Source: Bacteroidota bacterium (GTDB taxonomy: Bacteria > Bacteroidota > Bacteroidia > Bacteroidales > WCHB1-69). From it: a DNA stretch of 64,000 nt. The stretch spans positions 1 to 64,000 of the forward strand of contig JAEZOU010000014.1 in assembly GCA_023413895.1 (NCBI GenBank), given 5' to 3'. The notes beneath the pieces are model-generated. The model had not been told where the DNA came from. It made no database searches and saw only the letters and a list, made by a program, of their open reading frames with translations. The position numbers and the translations under genes are program-made. Shown here piece by piece: positions 28,151-36,682 of this stretch (position 1 is the first letter of the stretch; each line of letters begins with the position of its first letter).

Positions 28151-28852
28151 ATGAAAAAGATTTTTACAATTTTATCTTTAATGGTTGCAGTTTTCGCTTT
28201 GAATGCTCAACAAGCAAGAATCGTTTTAGAAGCTGGTGACGTTTGGGGTGATGGTACTGGCTACCAAATCCTTATCGATGCTGATTGCAATACTACAGCA
28301 CAATATGCACAAGGAAACTTATCTTGTGGTCAATCTTATGCTGATTGGGAATACACTATTCCTACTAATGCTGCTGCTAATGACGAAGCTGTTTGCGTAA
28401 ATGCTTTCATGGATATTCTTATCCCTGCTGGTACTTATGACTATCTTGTAACTAACCCAGGATGTAATTCTTATGGCATTGTTTACGTTGCTTCTAACCA
28501 ATGTGGCGAAACAAGAGGTGAAAGTGTTACTTTCGAAGCTAACAAAACTTATTACTTCGTTCCTTCTATGAATGGCCAAAACGACTGCGTTACGATTACT
28601 GTAACTGATGGTCTTACTAGCATCGAAGAAAACAGCAACTCTTTCTCAGTTTATCCAAACCCAGCTAATGACGTACTTAACATCAATGGTGAAAACATCA
28701 ACACTATTGAAATTATCAACTTAGTAGGTCAAGTTGTTGCTACAACTAACTCTACTTCTGTTAACGTTGCTAACTTAGCAAATGGTGCATATTTTGTACG
28801 CGTTAACTTCAACAACGGTGAAGTTGCTGCTCAAAAATTCATTAAGAAATAA
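28151..28852 (+). CDS. Small secreted DUF2436-like protein with T9SS sorting domain, 233 aa
   Basis: The signal peptide ends near residue 20 (FALNAQ). Residues about 21-150 contain ARIVLEAGDVWGDGTGYQIL and IPAGTYDYLVTNPG, matching in order the DUF2436 domain known from Porphyromonas gingipains and hemagglutinin A, where it sits between adhesin repeats. Here it is the only domain before a T9SS type A sorting domain (FSVYPNPANDVLNINGENI to AAQKFIKK). Its function is unknown even in gingipains. The frame is open back to 28112, but the promoter lies there, so the start is the ATG at 28151. Monocistronic, with its own promoter and terminator. Confidence 0.82.
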   Translation: MKKIFTILSLMVAVFALNAQQARIVLEAGDVWGDGTGYQILIDADCNTTAQYAQGNLSCGQSYADWEYTIPTNAAANDEAVCVNAFMDILIPAGTYDYLVTNPGCNSYGIVYVASNQCGETRGESVTFEANKTYYFVPSMNGQNDCVTITVTDGLTSIEENSNSFSVYPNPANDVLNINGENINTIEIINLVGQVVATTNSTSVNVANLANGAYFVRVNFNNGEVAAQKFIKK

Positions 28853-28873
28853 TTTGAAGTTTGCATAATGGAA

Positions 28874-28901
28874 AAGGCTACTCATTGAGTAGCCTTTTTT
28901 T
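28874..28901 (+). terminator. Intrinsic terminator, probably bidirectional
   Basis: AAGGCTACTC, loop ATT, GAGTAGCCTT (28874-28896), then a T run to 28901. It lies 22 bases after the DUF2436-like gene and 42 bases beyond the stop of the convergent thioesterase gene, for which its mirror form can also serve. Confidence 0.88.
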
Positions 28902-28942
28902 GTATTTCAAATACAAACTAATACGTATATATACAAAAAAAA

Positions 28943-29350
28943 TTACAACTCCTCGAAGGCTACTATTCTTTCTCGATATAACGGATTGATAGGACGGGAA
29001 ATTCCTGTTTCTCTATCAAACGAAACCAATACCGAGTTACAAACACTCTTCACCCGATTAGTATCCGCATTTCTGAGTTGTTGAACCATCTTAATACTTG
29101 CATTTCCCAACTCCACTATTCGAGTTTCACATACTAAATTTTCTCCATACATAATCGGCTCCTTAAAATCTAATCCCACGTGCGCCAAAACAATATCCAT
29201 CGTCAACCAATCGATCTTTTCGCCAAAAACCGCCTCAAAATAGTGCGCCCGTCCACAATCAAAATAGTTACATTGAACTCCATTGTTCACGTGATTAAAT
29301 GGGTCTAAATCACTCATTCTCATTTGTATAGGAACTTGAAATCGATACAT
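28943..29350 (-). CDS. Hotdog-fold acyl-CoA thioesterase (4-hydroxybenzoyl-CoA thioesterase family), 135 aa
   Basis: Short hotdog protein with the family motif DLDPFNHVNNGVQCNYFD (residues about 15-32), containing the catalytic Asp and the HVNN segment. A second conserved strand is VLAHVGLDFKEPIMYGENLV. Such enzymes hydrolyse acyl-CoA or acyl-ACP thioesters; the chain specificity cannot be read from the sequence. Length is normal for the family. A single gene converging on the bidirectional terminator at 28874-28901. Confidence 0.88.
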   Translation of the reverse strand: MYRFQVPIQMRMSDLDPFNHVNNGVQCNYFDCGRAHYFEAVFGEKIDWLTMDIVLAHVGLDFKEPIMYGENLVCETRIVELGNASIKMVQQLRNADTNRVKSVCNSVLVSFDRETGISRPINPLYRERIVAFEEL

Positions 29351-29375
29351 AATCCTCTTTTTTAAAATTAGTCAG

Positions 29376-29383
29376 CAAAAATA
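29376..29383 (-). promoter_or_regulatory. -7 promoter element of the thioesterase gene
   Basis: Minus-strand TATTTTTG (29383-29376), 25 bases before the ATG. Confidence 0.4.
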
Positions 29384-29462
29384 GAGAATTTACGACTATA
29401 CACATCATTATTTTTCACATTTAAAAAATAGAAGAAAAAAGATGGAATTAAAAAAAATTATG

Positions 29463-29470
29463 TAGATTTG
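29463..29470 (+). promoter_or_regulatory. -7 promoter element of gcvP
   Basis: TAGATTTG matches TAnnTTTG, 51 bases before the ATG. I saw no glycine riboswitch-like structure in this leader. Confidence 0.45.
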
Positions 29471-29521
29471 CAAGTTCTATTATAGAAAAGTCAAATACAA
29501 TATAACTTAATAATAATCAAT

Positions 29522-32371
29522 ATGTTAAGAGACAACTTTACCCATAGACACAATGGTCCTCAAGGTGAGGATCTTGAAAAGATGTTGAAAACTATCGGCG
29601 TTCAAAGTATGGACGAACTGATTGAGAAGACTATTCCACAAGCCATTCGCTTGAATGCTCCTATGCCACTTCCTGAAGGAATGACTGAAGGAGAATATTT
29701 AGCACACGTAAAAGCTTTATTTTCCAAAAATAAAATGTACAAATCATACATCGGTTTAGGTCATTATAACACCTATACACCCGCTGTAATTTTGCGTAAC
29801 ATTTTTGAAAATCCAGGTTGGTACACAGCATACACACCTTACCAAGCAGAGATTTCTCAAGGTCGTATCGAAGCACTTCTCAACTACCAAACCATGATTT
29901 GCAGCCTTACAGGAATGCCACTTTCTAACGCATCTCTTCTTGACGAAGGTACTGCTGCTGGTGAAATGATGTTGATGTTCTTCCACGCAAGAAGTCGTGA
30001 AGCCGTAAAGAACAACGTTAACAAATACTTTGTTTCTGAAGATGTTTTCTCTCATTCATTGGCAGTTATCAAAACCAATGCTGCACCTCTCGGCATCGAG
30101 GTTGTAGTTGGCAAAGCTGACCAAGTAGAACTTGACGGTACTTTCTTCGGAGCAATGGTTCAATATCCAAATCAACATGGCGCAATCCATGATTATAGTG
30201 CATTTGTTGCTAAAGCTAAAGAACACAACATCTTTGTTGGTGCTGCTGCCGACTTGATGTCATTAACATTATTAACTCCTCCAGGCGAATGGGGTGCTGA
30301 TTGTGTAATGGGTTCTACTCAACGCTTCGGAAACCCAATGGGATTTGGTAGCCCTGCTGCAGGCTATTTTGCATGTAAAGAAGAATTTAAACGCCAAATG
30401 CCAGGTCGTATCATCGGCGTTTCTGTTGATGCTATGGGTAACCGCGCTGTTCGTATGGCTTTGCAAACTCGCGAACAACATATCAAACGCGATAAAGCAA
30501 CCTCTAACATCTGTACTGCAAGTGCACTTACCGCTATTATGGCAGGTTTCTATGGTATGTGGTTTGGCGCTGATGGCTTAAGAAAAAAAGCTACTCGCAT
30601 CAACGTGTTGGCTGGCGTTTTAGCAAAAGAAGCTGAAAAATATGGCTACAAACAACACAATGAATATTTCTTCGACACATTATGCTTCGAAGTTCCTGCA
30701 GGTGTTACTATCGCAAAAGTAAAAGAAACTGCTTTGGCACACAAAGTAAACTTCTGCTATTGGTGCGATTCTTGCTTCACCGTTGCCCTCGACGAAACTG
30801 TAAACCTTGAAGATGTAAACCTAATCCTTCAAATCTTTGCAGAAGCTGCACAAAAAGAGTTTACTCCTTACGTTTGCCAAAAATGTGCTACCCCAGCATT
30901 AAATATTCCGGAAACACTTAAGAGAAGCAGCGCTTTTATGACGCAAGATATTTTCAATAAATATCATTCAGAAACTGAAATGATGCGTTATATGAAACGC
31001 CTCGAAATTATGGACCTCTCTTTAAATCGTGCGATGATTCCACTTGGCTCTTGCACAATGAAGTTGAATGCAGCTGCAGAGATGTTACCACTCAGCTGGC
31101 CAGAACTTTGCTCAATTCACCCATTTGCTCCTGCTGACCAAGCAGAAGGCTACCTCGAAATGATTAAAGAGATGGAACATTGGATGAGCATTATCACTGG
31201 CTTTAAAGCGGTTTCTTTCCAACCTAACTCTGGCGCTGCTGGCGAATATGCAGGCTTGACTGTAATCCGTAACTATCATATCGCTAACGGAAATGGACAT
31301 AGAAACATCTGCTTGATTCCTGCTTCCGCACACGGTACCAATCCTGCTTCATCAGTGAAAGCTGGTAACAAAATCATTGTCGTAAAATCTACCGCTGAAG
31401 GCGAAATCGATATTGAAGATTTAAGACAAAAAGCTGAAGAAAACAAAGAAAACCTCTCTTGCATTATGGTAACTTACCCTTCTACTCACGGAGTTTTTGA
31501 AGAAGGAATTACTGAAATCATCAAGATTATCCACGAAAACGGCGGTTTAGTCTATATGGATGGTGCAAATATGAATGCTCAAGTTGGCTTGACCTCTCCA
31601 GGATTTATGGGCGCAGACGTTTGCCACTTGAACTTACACAAAACCTTTGCAATGCCTCACGGCGGTGGCGGCCCTGGCGTAGGTGCTATCGGTGTGGCTG
31701 AAAAATTAGTTGACTTCTTACCAAATCACGTATTGGTGAACACTGGAGGCGAGAAAGGAAACCAAGTTTCTACCGCTCCTTATGGTAGCGCATATCTATT
31801 GCCTATCACTTACGGATACCTTAAAATGCTCGGCGGAACTGGCTTGACAGAAGCTACTCGATACGCAATCTTAAACGCAAACTATATCAGAACTCGTTTG
31901 GCAAACTCATACAAGATTCTTTACACGGGAACCAACGGAATGTGCGCACACGAAATGATTTTGGATTGCAACGAATTTGAAAAAACTGCTAACGTTCAAG
32001 TAGGTGATATTGCAAAACGTTTAATGGACTATGGTTTCCACGCACCTACTGTAGCTTTCCCTGTTCATGGAACTTTGATGGTTGAACCTACCGAAAGCGA
32101 ACCTCTCAGCGAAATAGATAGACTTTGCGACGCACTTATCGCTATCAGAGAAGAAATTAGAGCAATTGAAGAGGGAAAAGCAGACCGCGAAAATAACGTC
32201 ATCAAAAATGCACCTCATACAATGCAAGTGGTGTGCGCTGACGAATGGAATAAACCATACACTCGCCAACAAGCAGCATTTCCACTCCCTCATAACGACA
32301 AATATTGGCCTACTGTCAGCAAAATCAACGATGCCTTCGGCGATAGAAATTTGGTTTGCTGCTTAGACTAA
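29522..32371 (+). CDS. gcvP: Glycine dehydrogenase (decarboxylating), P protein of the glycine cleavage system, 949 aa
   Basis: Catalyses PLP-dependent decarboxylation of glycine and transfer of the aminomethyl group to the lipoyl H protein. The protein is the full fused form: an N-terminal half homologous to subunit 1 (GLGHYNTYTPAVILRNIFEN, QTMICSLTGMPLSNASLLDE) and a C-terminal half with GSCTMKLNAAAEMLP and the PLP-lysine motif HLNLHKTFAMPHGGGGPG (Lys near residue 706). Length is typical. It is monocistronic, with its own promoter and terminator, and no gcvT or gcvH is adjacent; those genes must lie elsewhere if the pathway is complete. Confidence 0.97.
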   Translation: MLRDNFTHRHNGPQGEDLEKMLKTIGVQSMDELIEKTIPQAIRLNAPMPLPEGMTEGEYLAHVKALFSKNKMYKSYIGLGHYNTYTPAVILRNIFENPGWYTAYTPYQAEISQGRIEALLNYQTMICSLTGMPLSNASLLDEGTAAGEMMLMFFHARSREAVKNNVNKYFVSEDVFSHSLAVIKTNAAPLGIEVVVGKADQVELDGTFFGAMVQYPNQHGAIHDYSAFVAKAKEHNIFVGAAADLMSLTLLTPPGEWGADCVMGSTQRFGNPMGFGSPAAGYFACKEEFKRQMPGRIIGVSVDAMGNRAVRMALQTREQHIKRDKATSNICTASALTAIMAGFYGMWFGADGLRKKATRINVLAGVLAKEAEKYGYKQHNEYFFDTLCFEVPAGVTIAKVKETALAHKVNFCYWCDSCFTVALDETVNLEDVNLILQIFAEAAQKEFTPYVCQKCATPALNIPETLKRSSAFMTQDIFNKYHSETEMMRYMKRLEIMDLSLNRAMIPLGSCTMKLNAAAEMLPLSWPELCSIHPFAPADQAEGYLEMIKEMEHWMSIITGFKAVSFQPNSGAAGEYAGLTVIRNYHIANGNGHRNICLIPASAHGTNPASSVKAGNKIIVVKSTAEGEIDIEDLRQKAEENKENLSCIMVTYPSTHGVFEEGITEIIKIIHENGGLVYMDGANMNAQVGLTSPGFMGADVCHLNLHKTFAMPHGGGGPGVGAIGVAEKLVDFLPNHVLVNTGGEKGNQVSTAPYGSAYLLPITYGYLKMLGGTGLTEATRYAILNANYIRTRLANSYKILYTGTNGMCAHEMILDCNEFEKTANVQVGDIAKRLMDYGFHAPTVAFPVHGTLMVEPTESEPLSEIDRLCDALIAIREEIRAIEEGKADRENNVIKNAPHTMQVVCADEWNKPYTRQQAAFPLPHNDKYWPTVSKINDAFGDRNLVCCLD

Positions 32372-32391
32372 GCATTCGTTACAATAACTTT

Positions 32392-32422
32392 AAAAAAACT
32401 GCCTCAAAAAGGCAGTTTTTTT
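32392..32422 (+). terminator. Intrinsic terminator of gcvP
   Basis: ACTGCC, loop TCAAAAA, GGCAGT (32398-32416), flanked by AAAAAA and TTTTTT, 20 bases after the stop. Confidence 0.88.
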
Positions 32423-32568
32423 ATCTCTATAAATGAATTATAAATTCGTAATTGATAATTGACCCTAACTATAAATCAATTATTAAAATCATCTCTAAAG
32501 ATATAAATACTAGATACACAACGCTTTATAATAATTGACATCTAACAACCAATTTGCACTAAAATTCC

Positions 32569-32600
32569 TTTGAAAAGGTTGAAAATTTGATGTATTTTTG
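32569..32600 (+). promoter_or_regulatory. Promoter of sufB
   Basis: TTTG (32569-32572), 20 bases, then TATTTTTG (32593-32600): one of the best matches in the window to the Bacteroidota -33/-7 promoter. The leader would be only about 15 nt. Confidence 0.65.
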
Positions 32601-32621
32601 CACACTTAAATTTTGTGAAAA

Positions 32622-34055
32622 ATGTCAAAGGATATAATCAACGATATTACTGAAAATGAATATAAATACGGCTTTGTTTCCGATATTGAAATAGAAGAAT
32701 TTCCTCGCGGAATTAATGAAGATGTGGTACGACTAATCTCCAAACGAAAAAATGAACCCGAATGGATGTTAGAATTTCGCTTAAAAGCCTATAATATTTG
32801 GAAAAATATGGAGGAACCTGATTGGGGTCATCTCGATTTTCCAAAACCTAACTACCAAGATATTATCTATTTGGCAATTCCTAAAAAGAAAACTGCACAA
32901 TCGTTAGATGAAGTTGACCCAGAACTAATCGAAACTTTTAATAAATTGGGAATTTCATTAGAGGAGCAGAAAAATCTAACTGGTGTTGCCGTTGACGCAG
33001 TAATGGATTCTGTTTCTGTAAAAACTACATTTTCAGAAACACTTGAAAAACAAGGAATTATATTCTGTTCTTTCGGTGAGGCAATTCAAAAATATCCCGA
33101 TTTAGTAAAACAATATATCGGTACAGTAGTTCCTGCTGCTGACAACTTCTACGCAGCCCTGAACTCTGCCGTTTTTAGCGAAGGTTCCTTCTGCTACATT
33201 CCAAAAGGAGTACGCTGTCCAATGGAACTTTCTACCTATTTCCGTATCAATGCAGCAAATAGCGGCCAGTTTGAACGTACACTTCTCGTTGCCGACGAAG
33301 GTGCATACGTTAGCTATATGGAGGGCTGTACTGCTCCCCAACGCGACGAAAATCAACTCCACGCTGCAGTGGTAGAACTTATCGCAATGAAAGACGCTGA
33401 AATCAAATATTCTACCGTCCAAAATTGGTACCCTGGTGACAAAAACGGGAATGGAGGTATATACAACTTAGTGACTAAGAGAGGTTTATGTAAGGAAAAT
33501 GCCAAAATCTCTTGGACTCAAGTAGAAACAGGATCCGCTATCACTTGGAAATACCCTGGTTGTGTTTTGCAAGGCGACAACTCTGTAGGCGAGTTTTACT
33601 CTGTGGCGCTTACCAACAACTACCAACAAGCAGACACCGGTACCAAAATGATTCATATCGGCAAAAATACTAAAAGCCTTATCGTTTCCAAAGGTATCTC
33701 CGCTGGAAAAAGTCAAAACAGCTACCGCGGACTCGTTAAAGTGGCTAAACAAGCTACCAATGCCCGAAACTTCTCACAATGCGACTCCTTGCTTATGGGA
33801 GACCAATGCGGTGCTCACACTTGGCCCTACATCGACTGCAATAACAAAAGTGCTGTTGTAGAACACGAAGCTACTACATCGAAAATATCCGACGAACAAC
33901 TATTCTACTGCCAACAACGCGGCATCGATAAAGAATCTGCTATCAGTTTAATCGTAAATGGTTACGCAAAAGATGTTCTTAATAAACTTCCAATGGAGTT
34001 TGCCGTCGAAGCTCAACGATTGCTATCCGTAAGTTTAGAAGGTAGTGTTGGTTAA
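32622..34055 (+). CDS. sufB: Fe-S cluster assembly scaffold protein SufB, 477 aa
   Basis: Central subunit of the SufBCD scaffold, which builds [4Fe-4S] clusters. Typical family segments: NEPEWMLEFRLKAYNIWK near the N-terminus, SEGSFCYIPKGVRCPMELST, SYMEGCTAPQRDENQLHAAV, GISAGKSQNSYRGLVK, and the C-terminal DQCGAHTWPYIDCNNKSAVVEHEA. Length is normal. In many Bacteroidota sufB is followed by sufC, sufD and sufS. Here the next gene, 4 bases on, is a small repeat protein, and no sufC, sufD or sufS is in the window, so the operon seems split. Confidence 0.96.
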   Translation: MSKDIINDITENEYKYGFVSDIEIEEFPRGINEDVVRLISKRKNEPEWMLEFRLKAYNIWKNMEEPDWGHLDFPKPNYQDIIYLAIPKKKTAQSLDEVDPELIETFNKLGISLEEQKNLTGVAVDAVMDSVSVKTTFSETLEKQGIIFCSFGEAIQKYPDLVKQYIGTVVPAADNFYAALNSAVFSEGSFCYIPKGVRCPMELSTYFRINAANSGQFERTLLVADEGAYVSYMEGCTAPQRDENQLHAAVVELIAMKDAEIKYSTVQNWYPGDKNGNGGIYNLVTKRGLCKENAKISWTQVETGSAITWKYPGCVLQGDNSVGEFYSVALTNNYQQADTGTKMIHIGKNTKSLIVSKGISAGKSQNSYRGLVKVAKQATNARNFSQCDSLLMGDQCGAHTWPYIDCNNKSAVVEHEATTSKISDEQLFYCQQRGIDKESAISLIVNGYAKDVLNKLPMEFAVEAQRLLSVSLEGSVG

Positions 34056-34059
34056 GCCT

Positions 34060-34479
34060 ATGAAAAAATTGATATTACTATTCACCATTTGTATCTTGTG
34101 CTTTACCCTCTCCGCACAAACCATCTACCAAAAAGATAAATGGGGCGAAAAACTATTTTACATAGAAGGAAATATACTGAAAATCAAGGATAAATGGGGA
34201 AAACCAATCTATTATTTCGATGGACAAACAATCCGTATAAAAGATAAATGGGGCGAAGCACTTTACTATTTAGATGGAAACGTGCTGAAAATTAAGGATA
34301 AATGGGGAACTCCCCTACTCTATTTCGATGGACAAACCATTCGACAGAAAGATAAATGGGGTGAGGCTCTTTATTATTTAGATGGTAATGTACTGAAAAT
34401 TAAAGATAAATGGGGCGAACCCATCTACTACTTCGAATATATACCTCATCGCTGGATTTTGGCACTTCTTGCATTATAA
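34060..34479 (+). CDS. Exported protein of six 18-aa KDKWG repeats, 139 aa
   Basis: The signal peptide (residues 1-20, ending FTLSAQ) is followed by six head-to-tail 18-residue repeats, each opening KDKWG, at residues 25, 43, 61, 79, 97 and 115. The repeats alternate between two forms, one ending YLDGNVLKI and one YFDGQTIRI, so the higher-order unit is 36 residues. After the sixth repeat the chain ends in a hydrophobic WILALLAL. Each repeat suggests two short beta strands with a D-G turn, loosely like MORN or other beta-hairpin repeats, but I assign no family or function. The frame is open upstream to 34045; the ATG at 34060 starts the signal peptide. It lies 4 bases after sufB, so probably cotranscribed. 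Confidence 0.78.
   Translation: MKKLILLFTICILCFTLSAQTIYQKDKWGEKLFYIEGNILKIKDKWGKPIYYFDGQTIRIKDKWGEALYYLDGNVLKIKDKWGTPLLYFDGQTIRQKDKWGEALYYLDGNVLKIKDKWGEPIYYFEYIPHRWILALLAL
34132..34455 (+). repeat. Six tandem 54-bp repeats encoding the KDKWG units
   Basis: Units start at 34132, 34186, 34240, 34294, 34348 and 34402, each exactly 54 bp. Units 3 and 5 encode almost the same residues, as do units 2 and 4, which fits duplication of a 108-bp pair. Confidence 0.9.
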
Positions 34480-34503
34480 GATCCCCTATTCCAATATTTT
34501 ATG

Positions 34504-34511
34504 TACCTTTG
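34504..34511 (+). promoter_or_regulatory. -7 promoter element of xseB
   Basis: TACCTTTG matches TAnnTTTG, 28 bases before the ATG. It suggests that xseB-OMT-trmD can be transcribed separately from sufB. Confidence 0.45.
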
Positions 34512-34539
34512 CAACCCAATTCTATTGAAATAAAAAACT

Positions 34540-34734
34540 ATGAAGGAGAAAAATATCAACTACACGCAAGCTTTTGAAGAACTACAATCCATTGTGAAAA
34601 AGATGGAAAATGCTGAAATTTCAGTAGATGAACTTTCTGAAATTATCAAAAGGGCTTCTTTTCTCATTACTATCTGCAAAAATAAATTGACGCAAACTGA
34701 GGAGGAAGTGAATAAAATTATTGACGAATTATAA
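34540..34734 (+). CDS. xseB: Exodeoxyribonuclease VII small subunit, 64 aa
   Basis: Small helical subunit of exonuclease VII, which degrades single-stranded DNA with XseA. The sequence shows the family pattern: NYTQAFEELQSIVKKMENAE, then SVDELSEIIKRAS, and a second helix with CKNKLTQTEEEVNKI. Length is normal for XseB. The large-subunit gene xseA, often adjacent, is not in the window. It is followed after 2 bases by the O-methyltransferase gene. Confidence 0.88.
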   Translation: MKEKNINYTQAFEELQSIVKKMENAEISVDELSEIIKRASFLITICKNKLTQTEEEVNKIIDEL

Positions 34735-34736
34735 AA

Positions 34737-35387
34737 ATGCCACTACTATCATTAATTCCTGAGGAAATTGAAGAATATTGTGAGTTGCATACAACTCCTG
34801 AATCGCAATTATTGAATAGATTGAATCGAGAAACAAACCTCAAAGTATTGAGACCTAGAATGTTGTCTGGAAAATTACAAGGCACATTCCTTGCTATGAT
34901 TTCTCGAATGATAAAACCTTCCTCTATCTTGGAAATCGGCACTTACACAGGTTACTCTGCACTATGCCTAGCAGAAGGGTTAACACCATCTGGTGAACTC
35001 CATACTATAGAAATTGATGAAGAACTAGAAGATATAAGTCGGAAATATTTCAAAGAATCTTCATTTCATTCTCAAATTCACCTTCATATTGGAGATGCAA
35101 ATACCATTATTCCGACTCTACCTCATCAGTGGGATTTAGTTTTTATTGATGCAGAAAAAAAAGATTATAAAAAATATTTCGATCTTATTTTTCCTAATGT
35201 GAAAAATGGAGGTATAATTTTGATTGATAATGTTTTATGGAGTGGAAAGGTAGTGGAAGAAGTTGCTCATAACGACTACGACACGCAAGCAATTCTTGCT
35301 TTTAACGATTATATTCAACAATACGAAGGTGTGATAAATCTAACTTTACCATTCCGTGATGGTATCCTAATGGTTGAAAAAATTTAA
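34737..35387 (+). CDS. O-methyltransferase (class I SAM, COMT/CCoAMT family), 216 aa
   Basis: SAM motif ILEIGTYTGYSALCLAEGL near residue 62, the acidic loop HTIEIDEELEDISRKYF, and the metal-binding DLVFIDAEKKDYKKYFD plus IILIDNVLWSGKV are hallmarks of the divalent-metal O-methyltransferase family. Such proteins are common beside housekeeping genes, where their substrate is usually unknown; a small catechol-type or tRNA substrate is only a guess. Two-base gaps on both sides put it in one transcript with xseB and trmD. Confidence 0.9.
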   Translation: MPLLSLIPEEIEEYCELHTTPESQLLNRLNRETNLKVLRPRMLSGKLQGTFLAMISRMIKPSSILEIGTYTGYSALCLAEGLTPSGELHTIEIDEELEDISRKYFKESSFHSQIHLHIGDANTIIPTLPHQWDLVFIDAEKKDYKKYFDLIFPNVKNGGIILIDNVLWSGKVVEEVAHNDYDTQAILAFNDYIQQYEGVINLTLPFRDGILMVEKI

Positions 35388-35389
35388 TT

Positions 35390-36094
35390 ATGAGAATAGA
35401 TATCCTGACACTTTTCCCTGAGATGTTTCCAGGTGTTTTTGAACAATCCATCATCAAAAAAGCGGTGGATCGCAATATTTTATCTCTACACCTTCACAAT
35501 ATTCGAGATTACTCGTTAGACAAACACAAACGTGTTGACGACTACCCTTTTGGAGGCGGTGCAGGTATGGTGATGAAGATTGAACCTATTGCTCGCTGCA
35601 TTGAAAAACTAAAATCAGAGCGCAACTATGATGCTGTTCTCTTTATGGCTCCTGATGGAAAAACGTTCAACCAACAGCACGCCAACAGACTCTCAATGCT
35701 CGAAAACTTAATTATTTTGTGCGGACATTACAAAGGAGTAGATGAACGCGTACGAGAACTGTTTGTTACAGAAGAAATTAGCATTGGTGATTATGTCCTT
35801 TCTGGTGGTGAAATCGCAGCAATGACTATTGTTGACGCCATCGCTCGAATTATTCCTGGTGTACTTAACGATGAAACTTCTGCTCTCACCGACTCTTTCC
35901 AAAACGGACTTCTTTCCCCACCCGTTTACACACGACCGGCCGACTACCAAGGACACAAAGTTCCAGAAATTCTTCTTTCTGGACACGAAAAAATGATCTC
36001 CGATTGGCGATTTGAACAGCAACTAAAAAGAACTCAAGCACGACGTCCTGACCTTCTCATAGAAGATGAAACTATAGGTAACGAGAAACCATAG
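35390..36094 (+). CDS. trmD: tRNA (guanine(37)-N(1))-methyltransferase TrmD, 234 aa
   Basis: Methylates G37 next to the anticodon to prevent frameshifting. Family signatures: RIDILTLFPEMFPGVFEQSI at the N-terminus, the trefoil-knot SAM site LIILCGHYKGVDERV and EISIGDYVLSGGEIAAM, and PPVYTRPADYQGHKVPEILLSGHE. Length is normal. It is not linked here to rpsP, rimM or rplS as in many other bacteria. Its last 23 bases overlap the convergent WbqC gene. Confidence 0.97.
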   Translation: MRIDILTLFPEMFPGVFEQSIIKKAVDRNILSLHLHNIRDYSLDKHKRVDDYPFGGGAGMVMKIEPIARCIEKLKSERNYDAVLFMAPDGKTFNQQHANRLSMLENLIILCGHYKGVDERVRELFVTEEISIGDYVLSGGEIAAMTIVDAIARIIPGVLNDETSALTDSFQNGLLSPPVYTRPADYQGHKVPEILLSGHEKMISDWRFEQQLKRTQARRPDLLIEDETIGNEKP

Positions 36095-36680
36095 GTCCTT
36101 CATTAAAGAGAAGATCTAAAACTGACATCTGCTCAACAAATCCAAATTTATCTTGAAAAACTTGCGAATAGGAAGGTGTAGCAATCGGAGCCTCACGCTT
36201 CGGGTGGATGGTTTGCCTTAAATCTATCAAATCTTCTCCCCTTTCAATTGCTTGCAAACGAGAAAACTCTATCGGCGTATTAATTTTCAATAACTTCAAC
36301 AAAACCTTCAAAATATTACTATTGAAGTCAACCAACAATTCTGGCTTATCTTCAAAAAATCCTGATATATAATCTTGATAATAAAGAAAATATGGACTGT
36401 TATTATAGGCTGCAGTTAGCGCACGCCAATGATTTCTTTGCCACGGCATCTTATAATCTATACGTACCTCAGATATAGACGTTGTAAAAGGCGCAACCTT
36501 TTTTATGGGTACAATCAACGATAGTGGACCATTAGCCGATAAAATAACAGTCCTACTGCGGTAGGACTGTTTTTGATAACATTCATTCAAATCCACTGTA
36601 ACCTTTTCCGCTTGTGCAATTGCGCTAAAATAACAAACGGGAGGAAAATAAGCGGACGAAAGTATTACATGTTTACTCAC
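36072..36680 (-). CDS. WbqC-family protein, 202 aa
   Basis: Matches the WbqC-like family through SAYFPPVCYFSAIAQAEK at the N-terminus, QSYRSRTVILSANGPLSLIV, and MPWQRNHWRALTAAYNNSPY. Members often lie near polysaccharide or envelope genes, but their chemistry is not established. It overlaps trmD by 23 bases tail to tail and begins 3 bases after the stop of the upstream T9SS protease gene, with which it is probably cotranscribed. Confidence 0.88.
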   Translation of the reverse strand: MSKHVILSSAYFPPVCYFSAIAQAEKVTVDLNECYQKQSYRSRTVILSANGPLSLIVPIKKVAPFTTSISEVRIDYKMPWQRNHWRALTAAYNNSPYFLYYQDYISGFFEDKPELLVDFNSNILKVLLKLLKINTPIEFSRLQAIERGEDLIDLRQTIHPKREAPIATPSYSQVFQDKFGFVEQMSVLDLLFNEGPMVSRYL

Positions 36681-36682
36681 AA

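Noticed and set aside
29351..29521. Glycine riboswitch before gcvP
   Set aside because: The leader is short and AT-rich and lacks the conserved stems and GGAGA-type motifs.
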